Assembly: GCF_003268395.1 (NCBI RefSeq)
Contig: NZ_LQXQ01000003.1
Coordinates: 62,001-126,000, forward strand
DNA: 64,000 bases
Direction: 5' to 3'
Source: Acinetobacter sp. CFCC 10889
GTDB lineage: Bacteria; Pseudomonadota; Gammaproteobacteria; Pseudomonadales; Moraxellaceae
Made by a program: the position numbers and the translations under genes
In this document: piece after piece, positions 1 through 11,602 of the stretch
Layout: every line of letters begins with the position of its first letter
How positions within the stretch are numbered: position 1 is the stretch's first letter
Notes under the pieces: model-generated
Databases searched by the model: none
Told to the model about the DNA's origin: nothing
What the model saw: only the letters and a program-made list of their open reading frames with translations

Positions 1-1611
1 TGCCATCATTGAATAACCAGAGAACATCAAGAAGTCTACAGATGCAGAAGATACGATGTCACGGTCTTTACGTGCAGCAAGCATGATACGAACAGTTAAA
101 GCATTCCACTGTGCACATACTTTAGTTAAGTCCCATGCAAAACGACGCATGTATTTATTACGTGCATGTTGACCACAGAATTTTAAGATTTCAGCAGTGT
201 ATTCACGAACCACTTTACCTTTAGAAGATAGAAGAACTTTACGACCAATTAAGTCGAGTGCTTGAATACCCGTTGTCCCTTCATACAATGTAGAGATACG
301 TGCATCACGAGCAATCTGTTCCATGCCGTGTTCTTTGATATAACCATGACCACCAAAGACTTGCATACCTAAGTTTGCAGACTCAAGACCCATTTCAGTC
401 AAGAAACCTTTCAAAATTGGTGTATAGAAACCAAGTTTGTCATCATATTCATCAAACTTCGCTTGGTCACCTTGTGCAAGTGCATCTGCCATTTTATCTG
501 CAAGCTGAGCTGCGTGATAAATCATTGAACGACCACCTTCAGCAAAGGCTTTTTGCGTCAATAACATACGACGTACGTCAGCATGGTGAATAATCGCATC
601 TGCAACACGTTCAGGATCTTTTTTACCTGAAAGTGCACGCATAGACATACGATCTTTGGCATAAGGTAAAGCGCCTTGGAAAGACAACTCTGCATGTGCA
701 AGACCTTGTACCGCAGTACCAATACGAGCAGTGTTCATGAAGGTAAACATTGCATGTAAACCTTTGTTGATTTCACCGATCAAATAACCAGTCGCTTCAT
801 CAAAGTTCAATACAGCAGTTGCAGACGCACGGATCCCCATTTTGTGTTCGATCGAACCACAAGTCACAGGGTTACGCTCACCGACACTACCATCTGCATT
901 TGGAATGAACTTAGGTACGATGAACAGTGAAATACCTTTAGTACCTGCTGGTGCATCTGGAAGACGTGCAAGAACGATATGTACGATATTTTCAGTTAAA
1001 TCATGTTCACCCGCAGAGATGAAGATTTTTGTACCTGTGATGGCATAAGTACCATCTGCTTTAGGTTCTGCTTTGGTTTTAACTTGACCTAAGTCAGTAC
1101 CACACTGAGGCTCAGTTAAACACATCGTACCTGACCAAGTACCTGCAGTAAGTGGTGGCATATACAGATTTTTTTGTTCTTCTGTACCAAATTGTAGAAT
1201 CGTATTCATACAACCCATGCTCAAACCTGGGTACATGGTGAATGACCAGTTTGCAGAACCCATCATTTCTGATTTTACAAGGTTGAGTGACATCGGTAAG
1301 CCTTGACCACCAAATTCTTCAGGGTAAGACAAACCTTGCCAACCGCCTTGGATAAATTGGTTATATGCTTCTTTGAAACCTTTAGGTGTAGTCACTTCGC
1401 CATCTTTAAATTGGCAGCCTTCTTCATCACCTGATTGGTTCAGCGGAGAAAGTACATTTTCACAAAAATCTGCAGCACCTTCTAAAATCATATCTACTGT
1501 ATCTGCATCGGCATTTTCGCCAATAGAGAGAGTTTTATAGTGAGCAGGGTAATCAAATACTTCATTCATTAAAAAACGAATATCACGGAGCGGGGCTTTA
1601 TATGCTGGCAT
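1..1611 (-). CDS. acyl-CoA dehydrogenase, long form (partial, C-terminus off window)
   Basis: FAD-dependent alpha,beta-dehydrogenation of an acyl-CoA in beta-oxidation. The frame is open from ATG at 1611 to the left window edge (537 codons), so the C-terminus is missing. The N-terminus MPAYKAPLRDIRF, the substrate/FAD segment MCLTEPQCGTDLG and the catalytic-Glu region LYEGTTGIQALDLIGRK fit the roughly 600-residue family that carries an extra C-terminal domain (FadE/DmdC-like). The YEGT glutamate expected as catalytic base is present. It is divergent from the lipoprotein gene starting at 1848. The chain length of its substrate cannot be told from sequence. Confidence 0.9.
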   Translation of the reverse strand, partial: MPAYKAPLRDIRFLMNEVFDYPAHYKTLSIGENADADTVDMILEGAADFCENVLSPLNQSGDEEGCQFKDGEVTTPKGFKEAYNQFIQGGWQGLSYPEEFGGQGLPMSLNLVKSEMMGSANWSFTMYPGLSMGCMNTILQFGTEEQKNLYMPPLTAGTWSGTMCLTEPQCGTDLGQVKTKAEPKADGTYAITGTKIFISAGEHDLTENIVHIVLARLPDAPAGTKGISLFIVPKFIPNADGSVGERNPVTCGSIEHKMGIRASATAVLNFDEATGYLIGEINKGLHAMFTFMNTARIGTAVQGLAHAELSFQGALPYAKDRMSMRALSGKKDPERVADAIIHHADVRRMLLTQKAFAEGGRSMIYHAAQLADKMADALAQGDQAKFDEYDDKLGFYTPILKGFLTEMGLESANLGMQVFGGHGYIKEHGMEQIARDARISTLYEGTTGIQALDLIGRKVLLSSKGKVVREYTAEILKFCGQHARNKYMRRFAWDLTKVCAQWNALTVRIMLAARKDRDIVSSASVDFLMFSGYSMMA

Positions 1612-1847
1612 GTCTTTAATCCTAATTTAAAAATAGTTGTGGATTTAAAATCTATAGTTTCATTATTCATAAACATTACTGAATTACATTGATAATAGTC
1701 GTTAAAAAAAATGTCAGAAAAGCGAATATGTAAGAAATGATGCAATGCATTTTTATTTTTTTTTGATATAATTTTAAACAATTTTTAAAATATTCTTTTA
1801 AAGACGTCTATTGGTAATTATAATTATTCAAGGTGTTAGGTAACATT

Positions 1848-4223
1848 ATGCGATTAAAATATTTAAGTTTAAGTCTTTTTAGTTTAAGTTTAACTGCATG
1901 TTCATCACATGTCATAAAATCCAATTCAGTACAAACAGACTTAGCGCCATCGGCACGAGCAACTCAAGCTATAAACGCAATTTATGAGTATCCAAACTTT
2001 GATTATTCTGGTCAAGTCAATGTGAATTTAACTCAAAATCAAAGTGCAAAAACAAACAATAATGCCAAGAAAGTCCAAAGCTTAGATGCTGAAATTGAAA
2101 GAAAATTAGAGCAATATTTAAAAGCACAAAACATCAAATTAAGCACTGCGGAAAAGAAAGCACTGTATCAAAATATTGCCCAAAAAGACGTGGCTTCTTT
2201 GTCTGATGTTTTAGGTAAAGGTGCTGGTTTTGTTGAAAATATGCTAAATGATTTAAATATGAGTTATGACGGTACGGTCAATTATCGTCAAAAAATAGCA
2301 TCAATGAATATTTCCGCAGAATATAAAAAACCAAATTTATTGGTTGCGGTACGTGTGCCAACAGTTGTTGATTTTAATGATTATAAATTTTATACCCAAA
2401 TCTTTTCATTAATGCCTTATTTGGCAAATTCACAAGATCAAGATAAATACGCTTATTTAGATTTTTCAAAATATAAGGATCAAATTTCAAAGGTAAATAG
2501 CAAAGCCTTGATCGAATTTTTAAAGCAATCCAGTGCAACCAGTTATGTTTTGGCTGATCCAGATCAAATACAAAGTTTGCGTGTGAGTGATGCGGAAAAA
2601 CAGCAAGGGATTGTTGAAAAAATCCGTTTGAATAGCAGTATTGAAGAGTTTTTTTTACAAGCGAACTTATATAACACAGTCAACCGTGAATATTTGATGC
2701 AATCAGTATTTGGTATGGATGCCGCAGCAGCAGAGAAATCGGCGATTGAGAGTTTAGCAGCTCAAGCCGTTGCTGAAGCAGAAGCTGAATATGCCGCAGA
2801 AGAAACTGCAACGGATGAAGAACGAGATGAGGCAACTGCTGCAATGTATACATTGTATGAAGCAGTGAATAAAACGGTTTTAGATATCTCTGATGAAGAT
2901 GAAGATGTTGAAACTGTAGGAGCCACAAAAGATGCAACAGCTGCTGTAGCAGCAGATGTAGCTATTGCGGCAGCCGCAGATGCTACGGTTGCAGTAAGTG
3001 ACGAAGACGAAGATGAATCGGCAGCACAAGAAGATGAAGAGTCTGCATCTGAAGAAGGCGTATTGTTGACAGCACAACAATGTGATGATTTAACTGAAAA
3101 TAAAGCCAATCTTCGCATAGGTGATGTTGCATATTGCCAATATGCTTATGATATAGATGTTTTTGAAGTAGCTTCAGCACCATCGCTAGTTGAAATGCAG
3201 TTATCGGCAAAAAGTAGGGCTTTGACTGAAAAATTTGCGACTTTGGGTGGTAAAGGTGAGTTGGTGAATGCTCAACAATTTAAACAATTGTGGTTAGATC
3301 ACCAAGCGGATATTAATACTGTTCTTGTTCCTAAAGAAAAGCGTAATCCAGTGACGATAGATGTTTTCTTGGATCAACAGGGGCGTATGGTTAAAGCAGA
3401 TTATGATTTAAAGTATGATTTAGCTGATTTTGATCGTAAATTAAACGTCAAATTTGATATGCAGATTAAAAACTATGGCAATGCCAATAAAATCGACCGT
3501 CAAGCTTTAAGTCAAGCCAAATCATTTCAGGAAATCTTTAAAGGCAGTCCAATGCAAAAACTGTTTGGTGGAAAAGATGATTCATCTGAAAGCCAAGCTG
3601 AAACAATGGACTTTTCTGAATATTTAGCAAAATTGGCAACCACGTTGTATCAGCAAAATCAGTCTTATGAAAAAACCTATAAAGCAGTATTTATTGCTAA
3701 ATTAACTCAACAGTCTCCAGAGATTATTAAGCAATATTCAGCACAAGACTTACAAGAGATCGCAGCAGTTTATGCTTATTCTTATAGTGATGAAGATATC
3801 TACAATCCGAAAGGGCAGGCATTAAAACAGATTGAAGCATTACAGAAAAAGCATCATTTAGAAGAAGATGAGCAGTTTGATCATGATCTGGGTAATGATG
3901 TTGATGATATTGTAACCAGTGCGATGGCTGCACAAAAAAGTGTGAATGAAATGCAGCAATTGGTGAAAAAATATAAGACCACAGAAGCTGTATTTGCATA
4001 TTACTATACGCAAAAATTTGAGGAAGAAAATGGTGTAGAGGCTTTGCAACAGGCTGAATTTAAGAAAACCGTAAATACTTTAGGTAAAGTCTATGTTGCA
4101 TTGAAAAATAACAAGTTTAAAAATGAAATGGTGAAAAATTTAACAGAAGAGTCAGTTGAATTTATTGATTATGCATTATTTAAAGAAACCTATGAGGCTT
4201 TGAACGCTGCAAATTTAAAGTAA
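1848..4223 (+). CDS. large lipoprotein of unknown function with acidic/Ala-rich insert
   Basis: A 791-residue secreted lipoprotein. The signal peptide MRLKYLSLSLFSLSLTAC ends in an LTAC lipobox, so Cys18 should be lipidated. ATG at 1848 is preferred to an in-frame GTG at 1833 because it gives a compact signal peptide and has an AGG-type ribosome binding site about 8 bases upstream. The middle (about residues 285-400) is low-complexity, with stretches of Ala and of Asp/Glu such as DEDEDVET and SDEDEDES. The C-terminal half is mostly predicted helix. I do not recognise a catalytic domain. It stands alone and ends at a strong terminator. It may be an envelope protein of limited distribution; no function is assigned. 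Confidence 0.85.
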   Translation: MRLKYLSLSLFSLSLTACSSHVIKSNSVQTDLAPSARATQAINAIYEYPNFDYSGQVNVNLTQNQSAKTNNNAKKVQSLDAEIERKLEQYLKAQNIKLSTAEKKALYQNIAQKDVASLSDVLGKGAGFVENMLNDLNMSYDGTVNYRQKIASMNISAEYKKPNLLVAVRVPTVVDFNDYKFYTQIFSLMPYLANSQDQDKYAYLDFSKYKDQISKVNSKALIEFLKQSSATSYVLADPDQIQSLRVSDAEKQQGIVEKIRLNSSIEEFFLQANLYNTVNREYLMQSVFGMDAAAAEKSAIESLAAQAVAEAEAEYAAEETATDEERDEATAAMYTLYEAVNKTVLDISDEDEDVETVGATKDATAAVAADVAIAAAADATVAVSDEDEDESAAQEDEESASEEGVLLTAQQCDDLTENKANLRIGDVAYCQYAYDIDVFEVASAPSLVEMQLSAKSRALTEKFATLGGKGELVNAQQFKQLWLDHQADINTVLVPKEKRNPVTIDVFLDQQGRMVKADYDLKYDLADFDRKLNVKFDMQIKNYGNANKIDRQALSQAKSFQEIFKGSPMQKLFGGKDDSSESQAETMDFSEYLAKLATTLYQQNQSYEKTYKAVFIAKLTQQSPEIIKQYSAQDLQEIAAVYAYSYSDEDIYNPKGQALKQIEALQKKHHLEEDEQFDHDLGNDVDDIVTSAMAAQKSVNEMQQLVKKYKTTEAVFAYYYTQKFEEENGVEALQQAEFKKTVNTLGKVYVALKNNKFKNEMVKNLTEESVEFIDYALFKETYEALNAANLK

Positions 4224-4240
4224 GGTTTTAAACTGCATAA

Positions 4241-4265
4241 AGAACCTCTGCGGAGGTTCTTTTAT
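4241..4265. terminator. intrinsic terminator between convergent genes
   Basis: An 8-bp perfect stem AGAACCTC/GAGGTTCT with a TGCG loop is followed by TTTTATTTT. It lies 17 bases after the lipoprotein stop and just beyond the aroE stop on the other strand, so it may serve both genes. Confidence 0.85.
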
Positions 4266-4283
4266 TTTAAGCGAAATGATTTT

Positions 4284-5072
4284 TTAGAGAAAATCTTTAA
4301 TATTCGGTTTCACACCATTCCAAATATAAAAAGCTTCAACGGCTTGTCCAACCAACATACCAAAACCTTCAGAGGTGGCTACACCACGTGCTTTAGCCTG
4401 CTCTAAAAAGCTTGATGCTTTGCCATACGCCATTTCATAAGCGGCATTAAACTGTAAGCTTTCAGGTAACAGCAAAATATCACCTGACAAACTTGCTGAG
4501 GTAGCATTAATGACGATGTCAAATTGTCCATGAAGATCATCTAAAGCGCATGCAGATAATGTTGCTGTAGCTACGGAATCTTGAAGATCAGAGATTAATT
4601 GCTCAGCACGTGCAAGGGTACGATTGGCAATCACAATTTTTTTCACGCCTGCTTGTACTAATGGGTAAATCACCCCACGAGTTGCGCCGCCAGCACCAAT
4701 GATTAAAATGGAAGCATTGTCCAATGCCCAATCTAAAGCTTGAATGGCCTCAACTAAACCCTGTCCATCGGTGTTATCGCCATGTAATTCGCCATTTTCC
4801 ATCCATAAAGTGTTGACAGCTTTTGCAATTTTGGCACGTTCAGACAAGTGCTGACATAAAGCAAATGCTTGTTCTTTAAAAGGTACAGTGACATTCATAC
4901 CCTGACCATTGTCAGCGAAAAAAGTACGAACACTGTCTTCAAAACCATCTAAAGGCGCAAAACGTTTGGCATAATCAAGCGAGATTCCAGTCTTTTCAGC
5001 AAATGCATGATGAAGTTCAGGTGAGCGTGATTGTTCGATGGGATTACCAATAACGGCAAACTGTTTGCGCAT
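4284..5072 (-). CDS. aroE: shikimate dehydrogenase (NADP+)
   Basis: Reduces 3-dehydroshikimate to shikimate in the aromatic amino acid pathway. The 262 residues match the usual family length. Visible motifs are the shikimate-binding start AVIGNPIEQSRSP, the catalytic-Lys loop NVTVPFKE, the GDNTDG substrate loop, the Rossmann glycine motif IGAGGATRG, the NRT dinucleotide element and NATSASL. The ATG at 5072 is preceded by an AAGGA site at good spacing. It is transcribed alone, convergent with the lipoprotein gene. Confidence 0.96.
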   Translation of the reverse strand: MRKQFAVIGNPIEQSRSPELHHAFAEKTGISLDYAKRFAPLDGFEDSVRTFFADNGQGMNVTVPFKEQAFALCQHLSERAKIAKAVNTLWMENGELHGDNTDGQGLVEAIQALDWALDNASILIIGAGGATRGVIYPLVQAGVKKIVIANRTLARAEQLISDLQDSVATATLSACALDDLHGQFDIVINATSASLSGDILLLPESLQFNAAYEMAYGKASSFLEQAKARGVATSEGFGMLVGQAVEAFYIWNGVKPNIKDFL

Positions 5073-5172
5073 GTTGCAACATCCTTGGGCTAAAATAAGG
5101 GCTTAATATACGTCAAAAATGTATAGCTCTAAAGCCTATCTTTGCACAATAGTATTGAACAATATAAAAAAA

Positions 5173-5379
5173 TTAAGGATTACAAATATTGCGGATGGTA
5201 TCCATAAAAATATGAGACATATTTAGACATAAGCCAATGATTGCAAAAAACATTAGACTGAATCCAAAATTGTCATTGAATGGTTTTTCGGAAAAAATCA
5301 CAGTACTAATAGCACTAATGAGGGTAATGCAAAGTGTGAAAAATACCGCATAATTAAGGTTAATACGTTTTGTCTGCAT
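5173..5379 (-). CDS. small two-segment membrane protein, unknown
   Basis: A 68-residue protein with two hydrophobic stretches (about residues 9-27 and 38-56) and little else, probably an inner-membrane protein. The start at 5379 (MQTKRINLNY) is chosen because AGGAAA lies about 6 bases upstream. The longer frame from 5439 has no ribosome binding site. It lies between aroE and hemF on the same strand with gaps of about 100 and 250 bases, so an operon is not obvious. I do not recognise the family. Confidence 0.55.
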   Translation of the reverse strand: MQTKRINLNYAVFFTLCITLISAISTVIFSEKPFNDNFGFSLMFFAIIGLCLNMSHIFMDTIRNICNP

Positions 5380-5581
5380 CTCAATTTCCTGAGCATTGGG
5401 CATACAAAATAGCAAATAAAAAATTATTCTGCTGTCCATAAAATGGGATTAGGTTTTGAGTCAAGTGTACGTCATTTATCTATGAAAAAAAGAAAAAGCT
5501 GCGAGGAAAGTGTGACAAACTATGTGAGTGTGTAGTTTGTTTAGAGAAATGAAAAGATTGGGGTGATGGAACATATAAACT

Positions 5582-5617
5582 ATAAACAGAAACCTAAAAT
5601 TTAGAATTTCTGTTTAT
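5582..5617 (-). terminator. hairpin downstream of hemF
   Basis: An 11-bp perfect stem ATAAACAGAAA/TTTCTGTTTAT, with an inner CTAAA/TTTAG pairing, lies 15 bases beyond the hemF stop. The following bases on the minus strand are AT-rich but have only a weak T-run, so it could be a terminator or an mRNA 3' end stabiliser. Confidence 0.5.
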
Positions 5618-5631
5618 ATTTAACATTAAAA

Positions 5632-7068
<1,437 letters not shown>

Positions 7069-7683
7069 TTAAAAATCATCTTTTTCGTACATATGTGACA
7101 TACGATCATGTTTAGTTTTTAAATAGTCCGCATTGAATTCATTTAAACCGACAGTCAATGGCACACGATCAATGACATTAATTCCTAAATCAGTCAAAGC
7201 CTTTAATTTCAGAGGGTTATTGGTGATGAGTTTGACTTGTTTGACCTGTAAATGATCCAGCATGATGCTACACATCTCATAGGTACGTGCATCGGCAGGA
7301 AGATTTAATAACAAGTTTGCATCTACGGTATCATGTCCTTGATCTTGTAGTGCATAGGCACGGATTTTATTGGTCAAACCAATACCACGACCTTCCTGAC
7401 GTAAATATAAAATCACACCTTGCCCTGCATCATTCATCATTTTCATGGTGTTGTGCAGTTGTGGACCACAGTCGCACTTCAAAGAACCAAAGGCATCACC
7501 TGTTAAACATTCAGAATGAATACGAACAAGAACAGGCTCAGTCGGCGCATTTTCCAAACCTGTAGAAAGTGCAACATGTTCTTCACCCGTTTGCGGATCC
7601 TGAAATACAGAAATTTTAAAATCACCATAAGCTGTTGGTAATTTTGAAGTGGCAACAAACGCTATTGGCACAGAATCTTCCAT
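7069..7683 (-). CDS. ribA: GTP cyclohydrolase II
   Basis: Opens GTP to 2,5-diamino-6-ribosylamino-pyrimidinone phosphate, the first step of riboflavin synthesis. The zinc ligands are visible as C-x10-C-x-C in [15 protein letters not shown], followed by the catalytic segment [10 protein letters not shown] and the C-terminal [10 protein letters not shown]. At 204 residues it is a stand-alone RibA, not fused to RibB. ATG at 7683 opens with [17 protein letters not shown], the usual family N-terminus. It is divergent from dxs. No FMN riboswitch is visible upstream. Confidence 0.95.
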   Translation of the reverse strand: MEDSVPIAFVATSKLPTAYGDFKISVFQDPQTGEEHVALSTGLENAPTEPVLVRIHSECLTGDAFGSLKCDCGPQLHNTMKMMNDAGQGVILYLRQEGRGIGLTNKIRAYALQDQGHDTVDANLLLNLPADARTYEMCSIMLDHLQVKQVKLITNNPLKLKALTDLGINVIDRVPLTVGLNEFNADYLKTKHDRMSHMYEKDDF

Positions 7684-7987
7684 TTTTTGTTTAGAAATTG
7701 CTTAAAGTATAACGCAATGCTCGCACTTTGGTAGAATCGTGTATTGTGATTTTATTGTGAAGTCTGAGATAAAAAATTTCTTTTTTGTGCAAAGCACGCA
7801 ATAATAGTTGATATAGATAGATTATTCAGGATAATTGACGCTACGAACACGCTTGTGGATTTGGAAACCATCCAATGACGCATCATTATAAATGTGGCTG
7901 ATCGAATGTGATATGATTCAGTCTCACGATCATGCTAACCCGTGTACCTAGCTTAGATTTGCCAGGCTTTAGAAGGCTTTGCCACAT
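7684..7987. other. divergent promoter region ribA/dxs
   Basis: About 300 bases between divergent genes. I see no ORF and no riboswitch-like conserved core (neither thi-box nor FMN element). Promoters for both genes must lie here, but I could not identify a convincing sigma70 pair. Confidence 0.45.
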
Positions 7988-9892
7988 ATGTTGTATACCG
8001 AAATACCTAGTCAACGTCCTGTAACGCCTTTGTTGGATGTGATTGATCATCCTCAACAATTACGTCAACTTGAGCAAAGCCAATTGCCACAGGTCGCAGA
8101 CGAATTGCGTCAATTTATTTTGTATGCTGCCGGACAAAGTGGTGGGCATTTTGGCGCTAATCTTGGCGTTATCGAACTCACTGTTGCATTGCACTATTGT
8201 TTTAATACGCCAGAAGACCGTTTGGTGTGGGATGTTGGTCATCAGGCTTATCCGCACAAAGCTTTAACAGGTCGCCGTGAACAACTTCGTACGATTCGTG
8301 CTAAAAATGGTTTGGCGGCTTTTCCTGCACGTGAAGAATCTGTATTTGATACCTTTGGTGTAGGGCATTCATCGACTGCGATTTCAGCAGGCTTGGGCAT
8401 GGCTTTAGCCAGTCGCTATCAAAAATCTCTACGTGAAGTGGTTGCCATCGTTGGTGATGGGGCGATGACCGCAGGTATGGCATTTGAAGCGATGAATGAC
8501 GCGGTTGCTCACAATGCGGACATGATGGTTGTATTGAATGACAATGATATGTCAATTTCGCAAAGCACAGGTGGTTTTGCTAAACATTTAGCTTCGATTT
8601 GGGAACAAGGTCAGTTCGTCAATATTGATGAACACGGTCAAGCTTTTGTGCAAGATTGCCCTGAATGGGATTACACCTCTCGTTTACATGAGTCTGCAAC
8701 TGATGCTGCCGATAATCTATTTAAAGCGATTGGTTTTGACTATTTTGGTCCATTTGATGGACATGATGTTGATCAACTCGTACAAGTTTTTAATGCACTG
8801 AAAAAACGTAAAGGTCCACGCCTGATTCACATTTATACAGTGAAAGGTAAAGGCTTTGCTCCTGCGGAAGCAGATCAAATTAAATATCATGCGATTAGCA
8901 AATTAAACGTAAGCCCTGCGAAAAATACAGCACCAAAGTATTCAGATGTATTTGGGCAATGGTTGTGTGATGAAGCTGCACAAGATGACAAATTACTCGC
9001 CATTACCCCTGCAATGTGTGAAGGCTCGGGTATGGTTAAATTTGCCAAGCAATTCCCTGAGCGCTATTTCGATGTGGCGATTGCGGAACAGCATGCGGTG
9101 ACTTTGGCTGCGGGTATGGCATGTGAAGGTTTAAAACCTGTCGTTGCGATTTATTCAACATTCTTACAACGTGGTTATGATCAACTGATTCATGATGTTG
9201 CTTTGCAAAATCTTGATGTGACTTTTGCAATTGATCGTGCAGGTTTGGTCGGTGAAGATGGTCCAACCCATGCGGGTGCATACGATTACGCATTTATGCG
9301 CACTGTGCCAAATATGGTGATCATGGCACCAAAAGATGAAAATGAATGTCGTCAAATGTTGCACACTGCTTATTTACATCAAGGTCCAACTGCAGTGCGT
9401 TATCCACGTGGTAATGGTTTAGGTGTTGAGATTCAACAACAGTTGACCACCCTTGAAATGGGTAAAGCTGAAATCGTTGCTGAATTTAATCTTGAGCATG
9501 ATGAATGTATTAGCATTCTTGCATTTGGTAGTCGTGTCAGTATCGCAGTTGAAGCGGCAAAACAACTTGCGAGTAAACTTGATCTTGCTGTACGTGTGGT
9601 CAATATGCGTTTTGTGAAACCATTGGATGAGCAAATCATTCGCGATTTGGCAGATAAGACCAGTCTGTTCGTGACTGTAGAAGAACATGCCGTGATGGCA
9701 GGTGCGGGCAGTGCTGTGAATGAATTTATGGCACAAGCGCAAATTCTCAAGCCAATGTTAAACCTTGGTTTACCTGATGAATTTTTACCACAAGCCAGTC
9801 ATGCTGAAATGTTGCAAGATTGTGGTTTGGATGCAAAAGGCATTCAAAATTCAATTGAACACGCTTGGACAAAGTTGGTTCAGCATATTTAA
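7988..9892 (+). CDS. dxs: 1-deoxy-D-xylulose-5-phosphate synthase
   Basis: TPP-dependent condensation of pyruvate with glyceraldehyde-3-phosphate, the entry to the MEP isoprenoid pathway and to thiamine and pyridoxal synthesis. The 634 residues are the normal length. Seen in order: [28 protein letters not shown], the TPP/Mg motif [24 protein letters not shown], the transketolase pyrimidine-domain motif [15 protein letters not shown], and the C-terminal transketolase domain. ATG 7988 (MLYTEIPSQ) is chosen over a TTG three codons upstream. An AGAAGG site lies 11 bases ahead. A terminator follows at 9965. Confidence 0.97.
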   Translation: MLYTEIPSQRPVTPLLDVIDHPQQLRQLEQSQLPQVADELRQFILYAAGQSGGHFGANLGVIELTVALHYCFNTPEDRLVWDVGHQAYPHKALTGRREQLRTIRAKNGLAAFPAREESVFDTFGVGHSSTAISAGLGMALASRYQKSLREVVAIVGDGAMTAGMAFEAMNDAVAHNADMMVVLNDNDMSISQSTGGFAKHLASIWEQGQFVNIDEHGQAFVQDCPEWDYTSRLHESATDAADNLFKAIGFDYFGPFDGHDVDQLVQVFNALKKRKGPRLIHIYTVKGKGFAPAEADQIKYHAISKLNVSPAKNTAPKYSDVFGQWLCDEAAQDDKLLAITPAMCEGSGMVKFAKQFPERYFDVAIAEQHAVTLAAGMACEGLKPVVAIYSTFLQRGYDQLIHDVALQNLDVTFAIDRAGLVGEDGPTHAGAYDYAFMRTVPNMVIMAPKDENECRQMLHTAYLHQGPTAVRYPRGNGLGVEIQQQLTTLEMGKAEIVAEFNLEHDECISILAFGSRVSIAVEAAKQLASKLDLAVRVVNMRFVKPLDEQIIRDLADKTSLFVTVEEHAVMAGAGSAVNEFMAQAQILKPMLNLGLPDEFLPQASHAEMLQDCGLDAKGIQNSIEHAWTKLVQHI

Positions 9893-9964
9893 GTCTATCT
9901 GCTAAATTGATGTAAATATTCATGAAAAATGAGTCACACTAAAATTTAGCAACAAATTTTCCCT

Positions 9965-10000
9965 AAAAGCCTCGATATTTGCTAAAATGTCGAGGCTTTT
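9965..10000 (+). terminator. dxs terminator
   Basis: The 11-bp arms AAAAGCCTCGA and TCGAGGCTTTT form a stem with a 14-base loop, ending in a T-run. It lies 70 bases after dxs. It overlaps the apparent upstream extension of the suhB frame, which supports the later suhB start. Confidence 0.85.
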
Positions 10001-10046
10001 ATGCATTATTCTTTATCAGTATCTTCAAATTTGTAGTGGGTGTTCA

Positions 10047-10877
10047 ATGGAACCTATGGTGGTGATGGCTGCGCGTGCGGCTCAATTAGTTGGTCAAGAG
10101 CTTTTAAAAGCGCATCAAAATCGTCATAAACTCGATCTACAAGTCGAAGAAAAAGGTATTGATGGTCCTGTAACACGTGTAGATCGCTACATTGAACAGC
10201 TAACCATTGATACGCTTCGTAAAAGTTATAAAAATCACAGCTTCCTTGGTGAAGAGTTTGGTCTGCAAGAAGGTAAAGGTCACGACGCTGATTGGTGTTG
10301 GGTGATTGATCCTTTAGATGGTACTTTAAACTTCATTAACGGTTTCCCTCATTTCTGTGTCTCTATCGCTGTTCAACACAAAGGCATTACTCAACACGGT
10401 GTTATTTATGACCCTGTGAAAGATGAGTTGTTCTCTGCGAGCCGTGGTCGTGGTGCAATGTTGAACCAACGCCGTATCCGTGTAAATGTCAAAGACAGCC
10501 TTGAAAATACGTTCATGGGTGTTGGTCATGCATTCCGTAAAATCCGTAATGGTGAAGTGGTTTCTTATGCAAAAAACCATTTTGATTCATTATTGAATGT
10601 CACTGAAGCGGGTGCGCAATATCGCCGTGCAGGTTCTGCTGCATTGGACTTGGCTTATGTCGCTGCAGGTCGTTTAGATGGTTATTTTGAACTTGGTTTG
10701 AAACCTTGGGATATCGCAGCAGGCGAGCTCATCGTGAAAGAAGCGGGCGGTACAGTGGTGGATGCACGTGGTGGTTCTGATTCTATGGAAAACGGTCAAG
10801 TGATCGCATGTTCTATGAAAATGTTAAAACCACTCATGCAACAAGTTGTTCCTGCTTGGGGTGAAGCTGCGAAGTAA
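10047..10877 (+). CDS. suhB: inositol-1-monophosphatase family protein SuhB
   Basis: A Mg2+-dependent phosphatase of the inositol monophosphatase fold. In E. coli SuhB also joins rRNA antitermination complexes. Motifs: GEEFG (metal-binding Glu), WVIDPLDGTLNFINGFPHFCVSI (DPLDGT metal site) and KPWDIAAGELIVKEAGG (C-terminal WD metal site). ATG 10047 (MEPMVVMAARAAQ) is preferred. The frame extends upstream to 9987, but that part runs through the dxs terminator. The product has 276 residues. It is monocistronic, with a terminator following. Confidence 0.93.
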   Translation: MEPMVVMAARAAQLVGQELLKAHQNRHKLDLQVEEKGIDGPVTRVDRYIEQLTIDTLRKSYKNHSFLGEEFGLQEGKGHDADWCWVIDPLDGTLNFINGFPHFCVSIAVQHKGITQHGVIYDPVKDELFSASRGRGAMLNQRRIRVNVKDSLENTFMGVGHAFRKIRNGEVVSYAKNHFDSLLNVTEAGAQYRRAGSAALDLAYVAAGRLDGYFELGLKPWDIAAGELIVKEAGGTVVDARGGSDSMENGQVIACSMKMLKPLMQQVVPAWGEAAK

Positions 10878-10903
10878 TTTATGCTTTTGTAGTTTGAGTT
10901 TTG

Positions 10904-10933
10904 AAAAGCCTTCATGTGAATGAGGGCTTTTTT
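10904..10933 (+). terminator. suhB terminator
   Basis: Stem AAAAGCCTTCAT/ATGAGGGCTTTT (one G-T wobble) with loop GTGA and trailing T-run, 26 bases after the suhB stop. Confidence 0.85.
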
Positions 10934-10970
10934 GCGATATTTTAACTAGAATAATAAATGAGGAAATAGA

Positions 10971-11431
10971 GTGATATATTACAAAAAATTAAGTCTACTT
11001 TTATTGCCAAAATCATGTAGCACTTTGATGAAATATGAAAATCAAAACTATGAAGAATTTTGGTGGGTAAATGAAACACTTTCTATAGAAGTTGAGTGTG
11101 AGAAATTGCTTGAATTGGATCATTATGATCATGCAGAGATTATTCAGAATTTACAATTTCGTAAAAATCCTTATGCTATACCTTATTTGAAGAAGGTTGT
11201 GGCGTTAAAACCTCAACTTTCTTATTTAGACTATGATTATTATGGGGCATTTTATAAAAATGTTTTTGGGCGCTTGAAAGTATTGGAACTGAAGAGTCGA
11301 TAGCTGTTATTCAGCTCTATACAAGTTCGTTAGATAAACAAATACGAGATGAAGCTAGATATAGATTGGCTAAAATAACAGGATGCCCTACATATTATCC
11401 ATATCCTTTTCAGCTAGATAATAAATTCTAA
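10971..11431 (+). pseudogene. HEAT-repeat-like protein, frameshifted
   Basis: The first frame opens with GTG at 10971 behind a GAGGAA site and stops at 11303 (110 residues). From about 11281 to the stop at 11431 a second frame continues in the same style (IGTEESIAVIQLYTSS, then IRDEARYRLAKITGCP). Adding one base, most simply an A to the AAA run at 11277-11279, joins them into one protein of about 153 residues with helix pairs resembling HEAT repeats. As written the C-terminal third is lost. This is a real mutation or a base-calling error. The function is unknown; an immunity or scaffold role would be a guess. Confidence 0.6.
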
Positions 11432-11602
11432 TTATTTAGTTTTATTTGCTTGAATGTGGAATTTTAGACTGTTTATGGTTAATTTATAATTAGATTTTCA
11501 TGCATTTACTAGGGTTGAAGTATCAACCATTTTGGTATTTCACACTACAAGAGTGAAACGAGAAAATAACTGGCGTTCAAACATTAATTAGGAATAAGTG
11601 TA

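Noticed and set aside
2762..3118. Ser/Ala-rich minus-strand frame opposite the lipoprotein
   Set aside because: Antisense reading of the Ala/Asp-rich repeat of the real gene; no start signal.
7684..7987. Riboswitch ahead of dxs or ribA
   Set aside because: Looked for TPP and FMN element cores and saw none.
9433..9750. Two overlapping minus-strand frames in dxs
   Set aside because: Fully inside a conserved gene; no start signals.
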